From CAYOEV01 sp964403075 (GTDB lineage Bacteria > Bacteroidota > Bacteroidia > Cytophagales > Cyclobacteriaceae), in assembly GCA_964403075.1 (NCBI GenBank), contig CAYOEV010000024.1, positions 1 to 44,343 on the forward strand: DNA of 44,343 nucleotides, given 5' to 3'. The notes beneath the pieces were generated by a model, which saw only the letters and a list, made by a program, of their open reading frames with translations, did no database searches and was not told where the DNA came from. This document shows positions 22,613 to 31,901 of the stretch, in pieces. Each line of letters opens with the position of its first letter. Positions within the stretch are counted from its first letter, which is position 1. Both the position numbers and the translations under genes were made by a program.

Positions 22613-24205
22613 TTATGGCTGTGTAATGATTCCCCTGAGGGTAATCGTGTTAATTTCCAAAATAGACGACCCCCAACGCGCATTCATTCCTTCAATGATG
22701 GCGTTGCCAATAATGCTGGTGCCTATTGGATTTAAATGCAACCCATCTGTAGAAAAGTATCCGTTCGGACTAAAATCAGGTTGAAAAACGGTTCCGCTAA
22801 CGGGAATACCCAAATTATCCGGATCTGCCACCCCTGCACCCAGAACCGCCTCGGCGTCTACCAATAAGACGTCACCACTGGCGCCATTGATGGCATCCAC
22901 TTCGCTACTAATGGTGGCATTGAAAGTGGCTCGGGCCACTTCAATTTGCTGCTGCTCGGCAAGGGTGAGAAAAAACGAGTCCCCGTTACTAGGCATGGTC
23001 GCACTAAAACCCAACGGAACGGCAACGCCAATAGGCGTGTCAGCCACTTCATCATCACCGTCGAACTCGGTACCTAAAACAGCACCTGCGGATAACAACA
23101 CAATCTCCCCTTCCCGGAGTGGCCTTGCCTGCTCGTAGGGCACCAAACCTGCACGGTCGGCAGGCTCAAGGCCCAATAGGTCGAACTTAGCGCCCAAATC
23201 CTCAATTTCTTCGTCTACCACCAAAATCGGATTGGCCCCTGCCGAATAAGACACGGTGCGCTCGTCTACATCTTCCTGATCCAACAACGGGGTATCTGCC
23301 CCTAGCAACCCTAGGAGCGCCTGGTTAAATCCTGCAAAACCTGCATTCAATTGGGCCGCACTGGCTGAATCTAACGCAATCGCATCATAAGGAACCGCCT
23401 GAAAGAATGGGAACGAGAGAATAGACGGTATGTTCAAGACTACCCCCTCGGCACCCGCCGCCAAAGCTCCAATGGCCGCATTCACACTTGGTTGGAATTG
23501 TGTGGTGTTGTCTGTCAACGGTACTGAACCATCAGCCCCGGTCAGGGCATACAACATCACGTCGTAGGTGCCTGCTTCAAAGAGGAAGAAACTAGGACTT
23601 GCCGATGCCGCATCGGCAATAGGGTTGCCTCCGGCACCCTCCACACGACTGTAGTATAATCCGGCCGGTGCGTCAGCCGCATTCATCGTTGCGGAATTGA
23701 GCGTAAGCACAGACGCTGACAACAGCGGAATGCTGAGGTCGTTCAAAGAAGCGGCCGTGCCTGAAAAGTCCGCCAATGGAAATTCGCCAGCCAGGTTGAT
23801 GGGTACCTGATCGGACAAATCAAGCACACTTCTTCCCAAAATGACACCCCCGGCAGGGTCGGAAAGTAACGGGTTGAAGCCATTTGCCGAATTGATGTCT
23901 GGCTGCAAAAAGCTTGAAGTGCCTCCGGCCAATGTAAACTGTCCATTCAATAAAGCCCCCAGGTTCTGCTGCTGACCGTCTGTATACAGCGCACCGTCCT
24001 GAAAACCAGCACTTAAAGCTGAACCAAGTACAACAAAATTACTCAGGTCCAGGTTGTCTCCGACTTCGCCGGTCTCTTCCTCGACTTCAGGGTTGGCTGC
24101 CAACCACTCGTCTCTTACTTCATCTTCATTACAGGCCACAGTAAAAACCAATAAGCCCGATAGAAGAAGTACAGTGTTATATTTTTGAAATTTCATGTTG
24201 CTCAT
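22613..24205 (-). CDS. SGNH/GDSL-hydrolase-like lipoprotein with degenerate active site
   Basis: A 530-residue lipoprotein (lipobox ending at Cys25) related to the SGNH lipoproteins often found beside TonB receptors in Bacteroidota. Family members begin with a GNSLTAGY-type block carrying the nucleophile; here residues 61-68 read GSALSAGF, with Ala63 at the nucleophile position. Block II (usually VPGA) reads SIPLLSAS, and block III (GxND) reads GTYD with Tyr214 at the Asn position. Block V is retained: STDGLHLNP with D487 and H490. Other family landmarks are intact, for example GAEGVVLNIPSILSFPFFQA. It therefore appears to be a binding protein derived from a hydrolase, working with the TonB receptor whose stop codon overlaps its start (TAATG). 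The alignment is from memory. Confidence 0.75.
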   Translation of the reverse strand: MSNMKFQKYNTVLLLSGLLVFTVACNEDEVRDEWLAANPEVEEETGEVGDNLDLSNFVVLGSALSAGFQDGALYTDGQQQNLGALLNGQFTLAGGTSSFLQPDINSANGFNPLLSDPAGGVILGRSVLDLSDQVPINLAGEFPLADFSGTAASLNDLSIPLLSASVLTLNSATMNAADAPAGLYYSRVEGAGGNPIADAASASPSFFLFEAGTYDVMLYALTGADGSVPLTDNTTQFQPSVNAAIGALAAGAEGVVLNIPSILSFPFFQAVPYDAIALDSASAAQLNAGFAGFNQALLGLLGADTPLLDQEDVDERTVSYSAGANPILVVDEEIEDLGAKFDLLGLEPADRAGLVPYEQARPLREGEIVLLSAGAVLGTEFDGDDEVADTPIGVAVPLGFSATMPSNGDSFFLTLAEQQQIEVARATFNATISSEVDAINGASGDVLLVDAEAVLGAGVADPDNLGIPVSGTVFQPDFSPNGYFSTDGLHLNPIGTSIIGNAIIEGMNARWGSSILEINTITLRGIITQP

Positions 24206-27072
24206 TATCGATTAAGAATGTCGTCAAAATTGAGTTGGATATAGTACAAGGCCCCAATCCTTGGGTTAGCAAAAGAGGTGGTGTACCGCTCATTCAAAAT
24301 GTTCGAGCCTCCCACCTTCAAACGGGCCTTCAGGCTTGGTAGATTGTAAGTGAACTGAGCGTCAAATACACCAAAATCCGGAATCACACCTGAGCCAATG
24401 GCCGATTGCCAAAGATAGCCATCTTGCCACCTGTAGGCAAAATTGAATCCCAAACGATCGGTGAGCTTGCGATTACCAAGGGTGACGTTGTACCTCCATT
24501 CAGGTGTATTGAAAGCTACGTTGAATTCCTGAGCCACCAGATCATCCAAATCCAATAATTCATTGAACGAAACATTTCCTCCCAATACATAACCCGAACC
24601 AATCTCATATTCAGCAGCCAGTCCCCAACCTCTAGACTTGACGTCTTCCTGAATGTTCACATCATAACCATATCGCTGCAACGCGATGTCATTCAGCGGA
24701 TCGCCACCCGCAATGAATGCTGCATTTCTGGCGTCATCCGCACCGGGCCCTTGAAGCGCTGCAGGAATGCTCTGAATGTCTTCAATGGTTCCACCTGCCT
24801 GTACGGCCTGGGTAATGTCTACTTCGGCACCCAGGTCGGTGTACACACTCTCGTAATAGAATGCATCAACGAACAATGCCCCGTCAAGCAGCAAAGCCTT
24901 GTAGCCCACTTCCCAGGTGCCTACCTTTTCTGTTCGATACTCTTCATAGACCAAATCGGCCAGCTCTAAGTCTGCCGGATCTCCCGTTTGCTGTGCCAGT
25001 TGTACCGAAGAAGTGGTGTACACCGGATTTTCATTCAAATTGTATCGGTCAGCCAAAATCTCGTTGCGACCAATTAGACGGCGCGTGACCACATCCAGGT
25101 CTATGTACTGATCCTGAGTGGTCGGAATACGAAATCCTCTGGAGTACGCTGCACGGAAATTGTGCTGGTTTCTACCACTGGCAATTTGGTAAGAACCACC
25201 AATACGGGGTGACAACTGACCATCGAAATTCTCATTTTTATCATAACGCATGGAGCCAACCAAGGTCAGGTCTTCGAATAAGGTTTTAGTTACCTGTACG
25301 TATCCACCAAACTCGCTGAAAGATATTTCCTCCCCAGCGTTATCCAGTGCAAACAATGTGCCTTCAGACTCCAGCGCATACGTTCGGAAGTTGGCACCCA
25401 CGATAATTTCTGCCCACTCTATCTCATTTTTAAAGTTGTAGCTACCCTCGTAATGGTACAAGGCAGAATTGTCCTGAAATAAGGCGCCACCTTCGGCAAT
25501 GGAGCGGCTACGGAAGTCATTGGACAATCGGTTGAATTCAGGTGTGCCAGGGACATACGCCGGGTGACCATTGCCACCGAACTGCTGGGCATTGTCGGCA
25601 AAACTGCGCGCCTGCTGATGGGCGGTTTCCACGTCAGCTCCAGCCAGCCGGGCATTGATAAACCCACCGGCATAATCTCCCAAATAATAGGTCTGGTTAA
25701 CCAACGACGCCAGCGTATTGGCGGCATAGGAATCACCAGAATTTTCCTGCGTTACGTACCCGCGTGCAAAGAAGTTGTCACCGCGCACTTCCAGCTTTCC
25801 TGTCCAAATGGAAAAATCGTCCAAAATAAAGCGGTCGTTGGCCGTGTACACAGAACTACCGTATCCAATATTGAACTGCCCCAACACCTCTACGTCATCT
25901 GTCAATTTATAATGCAACGCAGCACCCAGCTTTAAGCTCTCCGTGGTATTGTCTACAAAATCACGCTCTCTGAATCCTGTGGGTGTAAAATCACCTTCCG
26001 ACCCGGTGGGTAATAAACTTGCCACAGAAGCCAAAGAAGGATCTAACCCGGGAAACTGACCAATGTTAAAAAGAAAATCTCCGTATACATTCACACCATC
26101 ATAAGTTCGAATGTCGGCGCGATTCAATGGATCTATTTCCGGGCTTCTTTCAACAATGTCTGACCCTTGGTCTCTATAGTCTACCCCTCGAAAATCCTGG
26201 GCGGTCAAAAAAGAACCAGTCACCTTGAATGCAAACTTATCATTGATAGCTTCCGCATACCGAAATCCATAATCTTGGTACAACGCAAAGCCGTCATCTT
26301 CTTCATCCACATGATTCGCACCTACTTTTACCGACACATCAAGACCTTGTCGATCAAACGGACTCTTACTCTCCAACAAGAGTATGCCCTGAATGGCATT
26401 GGGTCCATAAAGCGCAGAAGATGCGCCCGGCAACAAGACCACACTTTCCAGGTCCAGTTCGGAGATACCCACCACGTTACCCACCGGGAAATTTAGTCCA
26501 GGCGCCTGGTTGTCAATACCGTCAATTAATTGAACAAACCTTGTATTGCCATTTGCGCCAAAGCCGCGGGCATTTACCGACTTAAACGTTAAACTCTGGG
26601 TACTGAAATCCACCCCGTTCAGGTTCTTTATTCCATCATAAAAATCCGGTGAAGGTGCATTCTGAATATCCAATATACCCATCCTTTCAACTGATATGGG
26701 TGAGGTGAGTATGTTATCGGGGACACGGGTATCCCTCACCACCACCCCTTCCAAAATGGTAGACTCCTCTTCCAACTGAATCGATAGTCCCGAAATGTTT
26801 GAATCAGTAATTTCTATTTCCTGAGAGGTGAATCCAATGCTTGAGATAAGTAAGGTGAAAGGTGGGGAGTCAGATACGCTAAGCGAAAAGTTTCCTTGCA
26901 CATCTGTGATGGTACCCAAAACAGTGCCCTTCACAAGCACGTTGGCGCCTATAAGTCCTTCACCATTTGCTGCATCGGTCACTTGACCCGATACATTCGT
27001 CTGTGCATGGGCGCTCCAGCCAAGCAGCAAACACACGGTGAGAAAAATTGCTTTGGTAAGATTATTTGCCAT
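24205..27072 (-). CDS. TonB-dependent receptor with carboxypeptidase-D-like N-terminal domain
   Basis: A 955-residue outer-membrane receptor. A signal peptide (ending SAHAQ) is followed by a CarboxypepD_reg-like domain (residues 25-110: NVSGQVTDAANGEGLIGANV). A plug with VNARGFGANGNTRFVQLIDG and VVLLPGASSALYGPNAIQGI comes next. A 22-strand barrel ends in YIQLNFDDILNR. It takes up an unknown large or scarce ligand with TonB energy. It is not SusC-type (no SusD downstream); its partner is the SGNH-like lipoprotein overlapping its stop codon. The first gene of the pair, it has about 120 bp of AT-rich upstream sequence for a promoter, but I see no clear -7/-33 pair. Confidence 0.92.
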   Translation of the reverse strand: MANNLTKAIFLTVCLLLGWSAHAQTNVSGQVTDAANGEGLIGANVLVKGTVLGTITDVQGNFSLSVSDSPPFTLLISSIGFTSQEIEITDSNISGLSIQLEEESTILEGVVVRDTRVPDNILTSPISVERMGILDIQNAPSPDFYDGIKNLNGVDFSTQSLTFKSVNARGFGANGNTRFVQLIDGIDNQAPGLNFPVGNVVGISELDLESVVLLPGASSALYGPNAIQGILLLESKSPFDRQGLDVSVKVGANHVDEEDDGFALYQDYGFRYAEAINDKFAFKVTGSFLTAQDFRGVDYRDQGSDIVERSPEIDPLNRADIRTYDGVNVYGDFLFNIGQFPGLDPSLASVASLLPTGSEGDFTPTGFRERDFVDNTTESLKLGAALHYKLTDDVEVLGQFNIGYGSSVYTANDRFILDDFSIWTGKLEVRGDNFFARGYVTQENSGDSYAANTLASLVNQTYYLGDYAGGFINARLAGADVETAHQQARSFADNAQQFGGNGHPAYVPGTPEFNRLSNDFRSRSIAEGGALFQDNSALYHYEGSYNFKNEIEWAEIIVGANFRTYALESEGTLFALDNAGEEISFSEFGGYVQVTKTLFEDLTLVGSMRYDKNENFDGQLSPRIGGSYQIASGRNQHNFRAAYSRGFRIPTTQDQYIDLDVVTRRLIGRNEILADRYNLNENPVYTTSSVQLAQQTGDPADLELADLVYEEYRTEKVGTWEVGYKALLLDGALFVDAFYYESVYTDLGAEVDITQAVQAGGTIEDIQSIPAALQGPGADDARNAAFIAGGDPLNDIALQRYGYDVNIQEDVKSRGWGLAAEYEIGSGYVLGGNVSFNELLDLDDLVAQEFNVAFNTPEWRYNVTLGNRKLTDRLGFNFAYRWQDGYLWQSAIGSGVIPDFGVFDAQFTYNLPSLKARLKVGGSNILNERYTTSFANPRIGALYYIQLNFDDILNR

Positions 27073-27192
27073 GTAGGTTAGATTTTTTGGTTAACATTCT
27101 TTTCCTTGAAACTTAATGTTAGGGAAAAATACATATAATCCAACCATAAATGGCTTACAGGCGCATTTTCTTACACTAAAATTAGAAAAAGT

Positions 27193-27522
27193 CTACCCAT
27201 TGCCAGGTTTTTGCAGGTATTCCACCAGTCTATCGCACACCGCACTTAGTTCCTGACTCATGTATTCGTCACCTGTGGCATTTAACAAACTTTGAGACAA
27301 CCCCCCTACACAGTCGATGTAAAATTTCTTCATTTCATCTATCGGCATCTCTTTTGTCCATAGGTCAATCCGCAGGGTATTTTTATTTTCATCGTCCCAA
27401 ATAGAAAGACTGATGGATTGGGTGGACTGAAGGCCATCGCCCTCGTCCGCATCCCAATGAATCTGCGCGGGTACCCGATTTTCGTCTAGTTCTACCAGAA
27501 TCTTGATTTCAGATTTACTCAT
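27193..27522 (-). CDS. gldC: Gliding motility protein GldC
   Basis: A 109-residue cytoplasmic protein matching GldC, first defined in Flavobacterium gliding, where it assists gliding together with GldB but is not essential. Recognisable stretches are SEIKILVELDENRVPAQIHW, DEGDGLQSTQSISLSIWD and LWTKEMPIDEMKKFY. The ATG at 27522 is preferred over an in-frame TTG three codons upstream. GldB, the usual neighbour, is absent here; the upstream gene is an M48 metalloprotease 12 bp away. Confidence 0.88.
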   Translation of the reverse strand: MSKSEIKILVELDENRVPAQIHWDADEGDGLQSTQSISLSIWDDENKNTLRIDLWTKEMPIDEMKKFYIDCVGGLSQSLLNATGDEYMSQELSAVCDRLVEYLQKPGNG

Positions 27523-27534
27523 TCTTTTCAATGC

Positions 27535-28383
27535 TCAGTCTGGCAACAGATCCAATTGAAATTCTTCGTAGGTAAATCCATTGATCGTTCCGGCAAATGC
27601 ATCGGTAGCGCATCCAATTTCTTCTGCCTGTGCATTGATAGCTGCTACACGATCGGCCGGATCTGGGTGGGTGCTTAAAAATTCTGGCGTATTGCCTGAG
27701 GCATCCTCATCCAGCAATTTTTGAAAAAAGCTGAAGGCACCGTTGCAGGCATAGGGGGTTTCTGCCAGGTAAATCACGGAAAATTCATCTGCTTCCTCCT
27801 CCAGGCCTCTGCTAAAACTTAACCCAGATAAAGTGCCAGAAATTTGAGCCGCGATCTGTTCAAGGGCAGTAGGATCCTCACCAAGGATCACACTCAGTAA
27901 GATCGAAACGCCATATTGTCGCTGCAACTGCCGGGAACTGTGGCGCTGGTCAGCATGAGCAATTTCATGGCCCAGGACTCCTGCCAGGTCATCTACCCGA
28001 TCGAGAAATTTAATCAGGCCAGTATACACATAAATGTAGCCTCCGGGTGTTGCAAAAGCGTTCAGCGTCTCGTCGTCCTTGATAAGACTTACCTGCCATA
28101 CAAATTCACTATTGTAAGTGACCTCCCCCGAATTCAAAATGTTGTTGACAATTACGTCCAGATAGGCATAGGCTGCCGCGCAATTAGGGCAATCCTGCGT
28201 GTTGGACCGAGGTAATACCGGAAACTGCTGTGGATTACTCTCAATTTCCGCCGCCACCTGGGCACCCAGATCTTTATCATTCTGAAGTGAAAACAAAATG
28301 ATATTGCCATTTTCATCGCAATTGGTAAAAAAACCAAGTGCTGCAAAAAGGACCCCCATGATTAACACTCGTACTCTATTCAT
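27535..28383 (-). CDS. M48-family metalloprotease, lipoprotein
   Basis: A 282-residue zinc protease with a lipoprotein-like signal (ALGFFTNC, Cys22) predicting a periplasmic, membrane-anchored enzyme. Zinc motif HEIAH is in AGVLGHEIAHADQRHS, and the third ligand Glu lies in GLEEEADEFSVIYL. NAFATPGGYIYVYTGLI and STHPDPADRVAAI are typical of BepA/LoiP-type M48 proteases, which help quality control of outer-membrane proteins. A CPNC motif near residue 65 could form a disulphide. The start overlaps the ribF stop by 8 nt, and gldC follows by 12 bp. Confidence 0.9.
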   Translation of the reverse strand: MNRVRVLIMGVLFAALGFFTNCDENGNIILFSLQNDKDLGAQVAAEIESNPQQFPVLPRSNTQDCPNCAAAYAYLDVIVNNILNSGEVTYNSEFVWQVSLIKDDETLNAFATPGGYIYVYTGLIKFLDRVDDLAGVLGHEIAHADQRHSSRQLQRQYGVSILLSVILGEDPTALEQIAAQISGTLSGLSFSRGLEEEADEFSVIYLAETPYACNGAFSFFQKLLDEDASGNTPEFLSTHPDPADRVAAINAQAEEIGCATDAFAGTINGFTYEEFQLDLLPD

Positions 28384-29308
28384 TTTTTAAGACTTTTATG
28401 GCGCCCTCGCGATCTTTAAGCAATTGTGTTTTCAAGGCTTGAATATTTAAAAAACGCTGCTCGTCCCTCAACTTTTTATAGAAACGAATTTCTAGCCTTT
28501 TACCATACAAACTATTTTTAAAATTAAAAATATTTACTTCAATTCTCACCTCTTTCTCGCCTATGGTCGGTCTGACTCCAATATTTAACATCCCATCGTA
28601 CAGGGCCCCCTCCAACAGTACCTTCACGGCATAGACGCCATGCGCAGGAATCAGCTTGTAAGCTTCGGCCACTTCTATGTTGGCAGTTGGGAAGTCAATG
28701 GTTCTGCCCAGCCCATCGCCTTTCACCACTCTGCCGGAAAGTGCAAACGGCCTGCCCAATCTTTTGATCACACTGGTCACTTTCCCCTGTTGCAGTGCCT
28801 GTCGGATTTTAGTGCTGCTGATGCCTACGTCGTCAATTTCCTGTTTGGGTATTTCTTTTAATTCAAATCCAAATCGAACCTGGTTGCTGGTTAAAAAGTC
28901 AAAATCACCTGCACGATTCTTTCCAAAATGATGGTCATAACCGATAATTAATGTTTGGGTATGCAGGGCGTCCTGTAAAATTTTTTGTACATAATCTTCC
29001 GGAGAGAGATTGGAAAAAGCACGTGTAAATGGCAGCTTTACTAGGTAGTCAATCCCTTGCGCCTCGATGAGTTGTGCCTTTTCATCAAAAGTAGTCAACA
29101 GTTTCAGTTGGTCTTCCGATTTACCCAATACGTACCTGGGGTGTGGCCAGAAGGTAAGCACCACGCTGGGTACCCTTTTTTCTACAGCCAGCGCCACCAC
29201 CTGTTGCAGTATTTGTTGATGGCCGATATGCACCCCATCGAAAGTACCAGAGGTGACCACCGTCCCGGTATCGCTATGAAAGTCAGGAAGCGCTTCGACT
29301 ATCTTCAT
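28376..29308 (-). CDS. ribF: Bifunctional riboflavin kinase/FAD synthetase
   Basis: RibF makes FMN from riboflavin and then FAD. The 310-residue protein has the FAD synthetase nucleotidyltransferase domain at the N-terminus (SGTFDGVHIGHQQ and GYDHHFGKNRAGD) and the flavokinase domain at the C-terminus (GDGLGRTIDFPTANI, GVYAVKVL, EVNIFNF). The ATG at 29308 is preferred over the longer open frame because it places the beta-strand and GTFDGVHIGH motif at the usual distance. The N-terminal coding region overlaps the 3' end of truB by 26 nt, a pairing (truB-ribF) found in many bacteria. Confidence 0.95.
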   Translation of the reverse strand: MKIVEALPDFHSDTGTVVTSGTFDGVHIGHQQILQQVVALAVEKRVPSVVLTFWPHPRYVLGKSEDQLKLLTTFDEKAQLIEAQGIDYLVKLPFTRAFSNLSPEDYVQKILQDALHTQTLIIGYDHHFGKNRAGDFDFLTSNQVRFGFELKEIPKQEIDDVGISSTKIRQALQQGKVTSVIKRLGRPFALSGRVVKGDGLGRTIDFPTANIEVAEAYKLIPAHGVYAVKVLLEGALYDGMLNIGVRPTIGEKEVRIEVNIFNFKNSLYGKRLEIRFYKKLRDEQRFLNIQALKTQLLKDREGAIKVLKNE

Positions 29309-29963
29309 GCCGTGACGTGTGTTCGATAAATGACTGAACTGTGGTGGCGTGCTCCACAGAGAACGCCCCAATTCTGGTTCTGCGCAACGATTTCAGGTAA
29401 CCCCCAACGCCTAAATGTGCGCCCAAATCGTTCGCCAGGCTACGAATGTACGTGCCCTTGCTGCAGGCGATATTGAAATGTACTTCAGGGGATTGCCAGT
29501 TGACTTCAAATTGATGAATACTTACCTGTCGGGACTTAAGTTTTACAAGCTCGTTTTTTCGGGCCTTCTTGTATGCCCGCTCGCCGTCTACTTTTACAGC
29601 AGAGTGCTGTGGGGGCACTTGTTCAATGACTCCAGTAAATGTTTGCGCAGCTGTCTCCACATCAGCTGCAGACAAGTGATCCACAGATGCCACCTCCTCT
29701 ACCACCGTCTCGAGGTCATAGGAAGGCGTTCGCTTACCTAATTCAATAATACCCGTGTAAACTTTATCTTGTCCTTGCACCTCTTCTATCCGTTTGGTGA
29801 ATTTACCCGTAGCCAAAATCAATAACCCAGTAGCGAGAGGATCAAGCGTGCCAGCATGACCTATTTTAACATGGAGGTGATTACGTATTTTTTTCACTAC
29901 ATCAAAGGATGTCCAATGTATTTCCTTGTCTATTAAAATGAATTGTCCCGATCCCCAGTCCAT
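29283..29963 (-). CDS. truB: tRNA pseudouridine synthase B
   Basis: TruB isomerises U55 of the tRNA T loop to pseudouridine. The 226-residue protein from ATG 29963 has the family's KIGHAGTLDPLATGLL with the catalytic Asp, VYTGIIELGKRTPSYD, PPQHSAVKVDGERAYKKAR and CSKGTYIRSLANDLG. It is shorter than Escherichia coli TruB because it lacks the C-terminal PUA domain, as is usual in this phylum. It starts 1 bp after the uppP stop codon. The open frame upstream of the ATG overlaps uppP and is not used. Confidence 0.95.
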   Translation of the reverse strand: MDWGSGQFILIDKEIHWTSFDVVKKIRNHLHVKIGHAGTLDPLATGLLILATGKFTKRIEEVQGQDKVYTGIIELGKRTPSYDLETVVEEVASVDHLSAADVETAAQTFTGVIEQVPPQHSAVKVDGERAYKKARKNELVKLKSRQVSIHQFEVNWQSPEVHFNIACSKGTYIRSLANDLGAHLGVGGYLKSLRRTRIGAFSVEHATTVQSFIEHTSRHEDSRSAS

Positions 29964-29964
29964 C

Positions 29965-30756
29965 TCACGCGAAGGTCGCAATAATGGCCAATAATCCCAC
30001 CAGCAAGCAATAGGCCGCAAAGAAAATCAATCCCCCTTTAACCACCAGACGAACCATCCATCTACATGCCACCACACCAGATAAAAATGCTGCCATAAAA
30101 CCAACAACAAGGGGCAACCAACCTATAGATGAATGAACAGGTCCTTCTAGATAATCCACGAATTTCAACAAGCCTGCACCAAAAATAGGTACCAGAACCA
30201 TCAGGAAAGAAAAACGTGCGGCCTCCGCTCTTTTAACACCTAATAGTACCGCTACAGAAATAGTGGCTCCAGAACGGGAAATACCCGGCAGCACAGCAAA
30301 TGCCTGGGTCAAGCCGATGACCAGTGCGCGGTAGGCATTGATGGACCGCTCTCCCTCAGCCGACCAGTGGGTCAAAGTCAATAAGAGCGAGGTGACAATA
30401 AGCATACAACCCACCAGTAGGAGATTGCCGGTGAAAAGGGCATTGACTTCATCTTCGAAAAAAATGCCTACCACCGCTACGGGTACCATAGAAAGGATAA
30501 CAAGCAAACCATACCGCCAGGCACTGTTCCTTTCAAATTTCAAGAGTCCTTTCGCCAGATTTGAAATGTCACTACGGTAGACCACCACCGTGCTTAGGGC
30601 TGTAGCGACGTGAACCGCTACGGCAAAAAGTAGATTGTCCTCCTCTCGCAGTCCAAATAAATGACTACCTATTTCCAGGTGTCCGCTACTGGACACGGGC
30701 AGATACTCGGTCAACCCCTGAACCAACCCAAGGATCAACGCCTCCCAAAAAGTCAT
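29965..30756 (-). CDS. uppP: Undecaprenyl-diphosphatase
   Basis: UppP (BacA) removes a phosphate from undecaprenyl diphosphate to recycle the lipid carrier of peptidoglycan and other glycans. The 263-residue membrane protein has GLTEYLPVSSSGHLEIG with the catalytic Glu/Ser/His region and FAVLPGISRSGATIS with the phosphate-binding Arg, plus about eight membrane helices. The start overlaps the stop of the DUF3098 gene (ATGA). Overproduction of this enzyme gives bacitracin tolerance in other bacteria. Confidence 0.95.
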   Translation of the reverse strand: MTFWEALILGLVQGLTEYLPVSSSGHLEIGSHLFGLREEDNLLFAVAVHVATALSTVVVYRSDISNLAKGLLKFERNSAWRYGLLVILSMVPVAVVGIFFEDEVNALFTGNLLLVGCMLIVTSLLLTLTHWSAEGERSINAYRALVIGLTQAFAVLPGISRSGATISVAVLLGVKRAEAARFSFLMVLVPIFGAGLLKFVDYLEGPVHSSIGWLPLVVGFMAAFLSGVVACRWMVRLVVKGGLIFFAAYCLLVGLLAIIATFA

Positions 30757-30974
30757 TTATGGGTGGATTCCTTTTTAGACTTGTATAAAATGGCCACAAA
30801 TTGTGCGATGAATCCCAAAAAAACAATGAGGGGGCCCACTGTCAGACCAAGGGTACCAAATCCGTATGGTTCACCGTCACTAGCCATAACCAGTAAGCCA
30901 ATGATCAGCAATAAAATGCCACCAATCATGATGAGGTAGTTAATTTTCCTGAATGCGAAACGTCCGTTTGCCAT
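30753..30974 (-). CDS. DUF3098 small membrane protein
   Basis: A 73-residue protein with two membrane helices (YLIMIGGILLLIIGLLVM and VGPLIVFLGFIAQFVAILY) and a basic C-terminal tail. The FAFRKINYLIMIGG start and the Gly-rich loop between helices fit DUF3098, found in Bacteroidota between ftsX and uppP. That conserved position suggests a role in cell division or envelope synthesis, though none is established. The ATG at 30974 is preferred over a TTG three codons upstream. Confidence 0.85.
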   Translation of the reverse strand: MANGRFAFRKINYLIMIGGILLLIIGLLVMASDGEPYGFGTLGLTVGPLIVFLGFIAQFVAILYKSKKESTHK

Positions 30975-30979
30975 ATCGA

Positions 30980-31873
30980 TCAATACAATTCGTCCAGAGA
31001 CATTTTTAAATATTTTCGGATGGCACGCCGCGTACTGAGAAATCCAACCAACGCACCCAACAATATCAAAGACAAAAATAACAGACCAATGCTTTCTGTG
31101 TCCTGTAACTCTGAAAGGTTTTCAATTTTGCTATTGGCATAAAACATTAAACCCAACAAAAATAAGCTCGACAGGACGCCTCCCACGATGCCGTACCAGA
31201 CGGAGCGGTTGAGAAAAGGTCTACGAATAAAGGTACCAGTAGCCCCTACCAACTGCATGCTGCGAATCAGAAATCGTTGGGAAAATAAAGCCAACTTGAT
31301 GGTATTGTTGATCAGTATGACCACTACCAATAAAAGTACTGTAGCAAAACCACCCAAAAACAGACCTAATTTGGTCAGGTTGTCATTGATACTTTCCACC
31401 ACTGTTTTTACATAATTCACTTCGTACACGCCATTCATCTGCTGAATGGTTGACTGGATTTTTTGTAAACTATCACCTGACTGGTAGGTGGGTGCCACAT
31501 TGACGACGAGCAAGTCGCGCAAGGGATTGTCACCGATAAACTCAGAAAAATCCTCTCCGTTATCAGCCACGAATTCCCGCGCCGCCTGCTCCCGGGAAAT
31601 GAATGTAATGACAGGCCCCTCTGCCGACTTCAGTGTGAAATCACTGACACCAATTGTTCGTGTCAGGAATTCAATATCTGCTTCACTCACCTGTTTGTGG
31701 AGATATACCTGAATTTCAACATTTCGTTGAATGGCCCTGCTGAGATTGTGGGTGTGGATGAAAAGTAAGCCAAATAGGCCAATGACAAAAATTGCCAGGG
31801 TAATGCTGAAAACTACACTGACAAAGGGATAGGCGCCAAGTTTACGTTTTTTACGCTGTGGTCTTTGCTCCAT
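30980..31873 (-). CDS. ftsX: Cell-division protein FtsX
   Basis: FtsX is the membrane half of the FtsEX complex, which activates peptidoglycan hydrolases at the septum. The 297-residue protein has a cytoplasmic basic N-terminus and a first helix (FVSVVFSITLAIFVIGLFG). A periplasmic domain spans roughly residues 45-165 (VEIQVYLHKQVSEADIEFL). Three further helices follow, with RSMQLVGATGTFIRRPF in the cytoplasmic loop typical of FtsX. FtsE is not adjacent, as is common in this phylum. It heads a run of seven overlapping or nearly overlapping genes ending at gldC. Confidence 0.93.
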   Translation of the reverse strand: MEQRPQRKKRKLGAYPFVSVVFSITLAIFVIGLFGLLFIHTHNLSRAIQRNVEIQVYLHKQVSEADIEFLTRTIGVSDFTLKSAEGPVITFISREQAAREFVADNGEDFSEFIGDNPLRDLLVVNVAPTYQSGDSLQKIQSTIQQMNGVYEVNYVKTVVESINDNLTKLGLFLGGFATVLLLVVVILINNTIKLALFSQRFLIRSMQLVGATGTFIRRPFLNRSVWYGIVGGVLSSLFLLGLMFYANSKIENLSELQDTESIGLLFLSLILLGALVGFLSTRRAIRKYLKMSLDELY

Positions 31874-31901
31874 TCGCCAAAACTAGTGCAAAACCTTAGG
31901 A

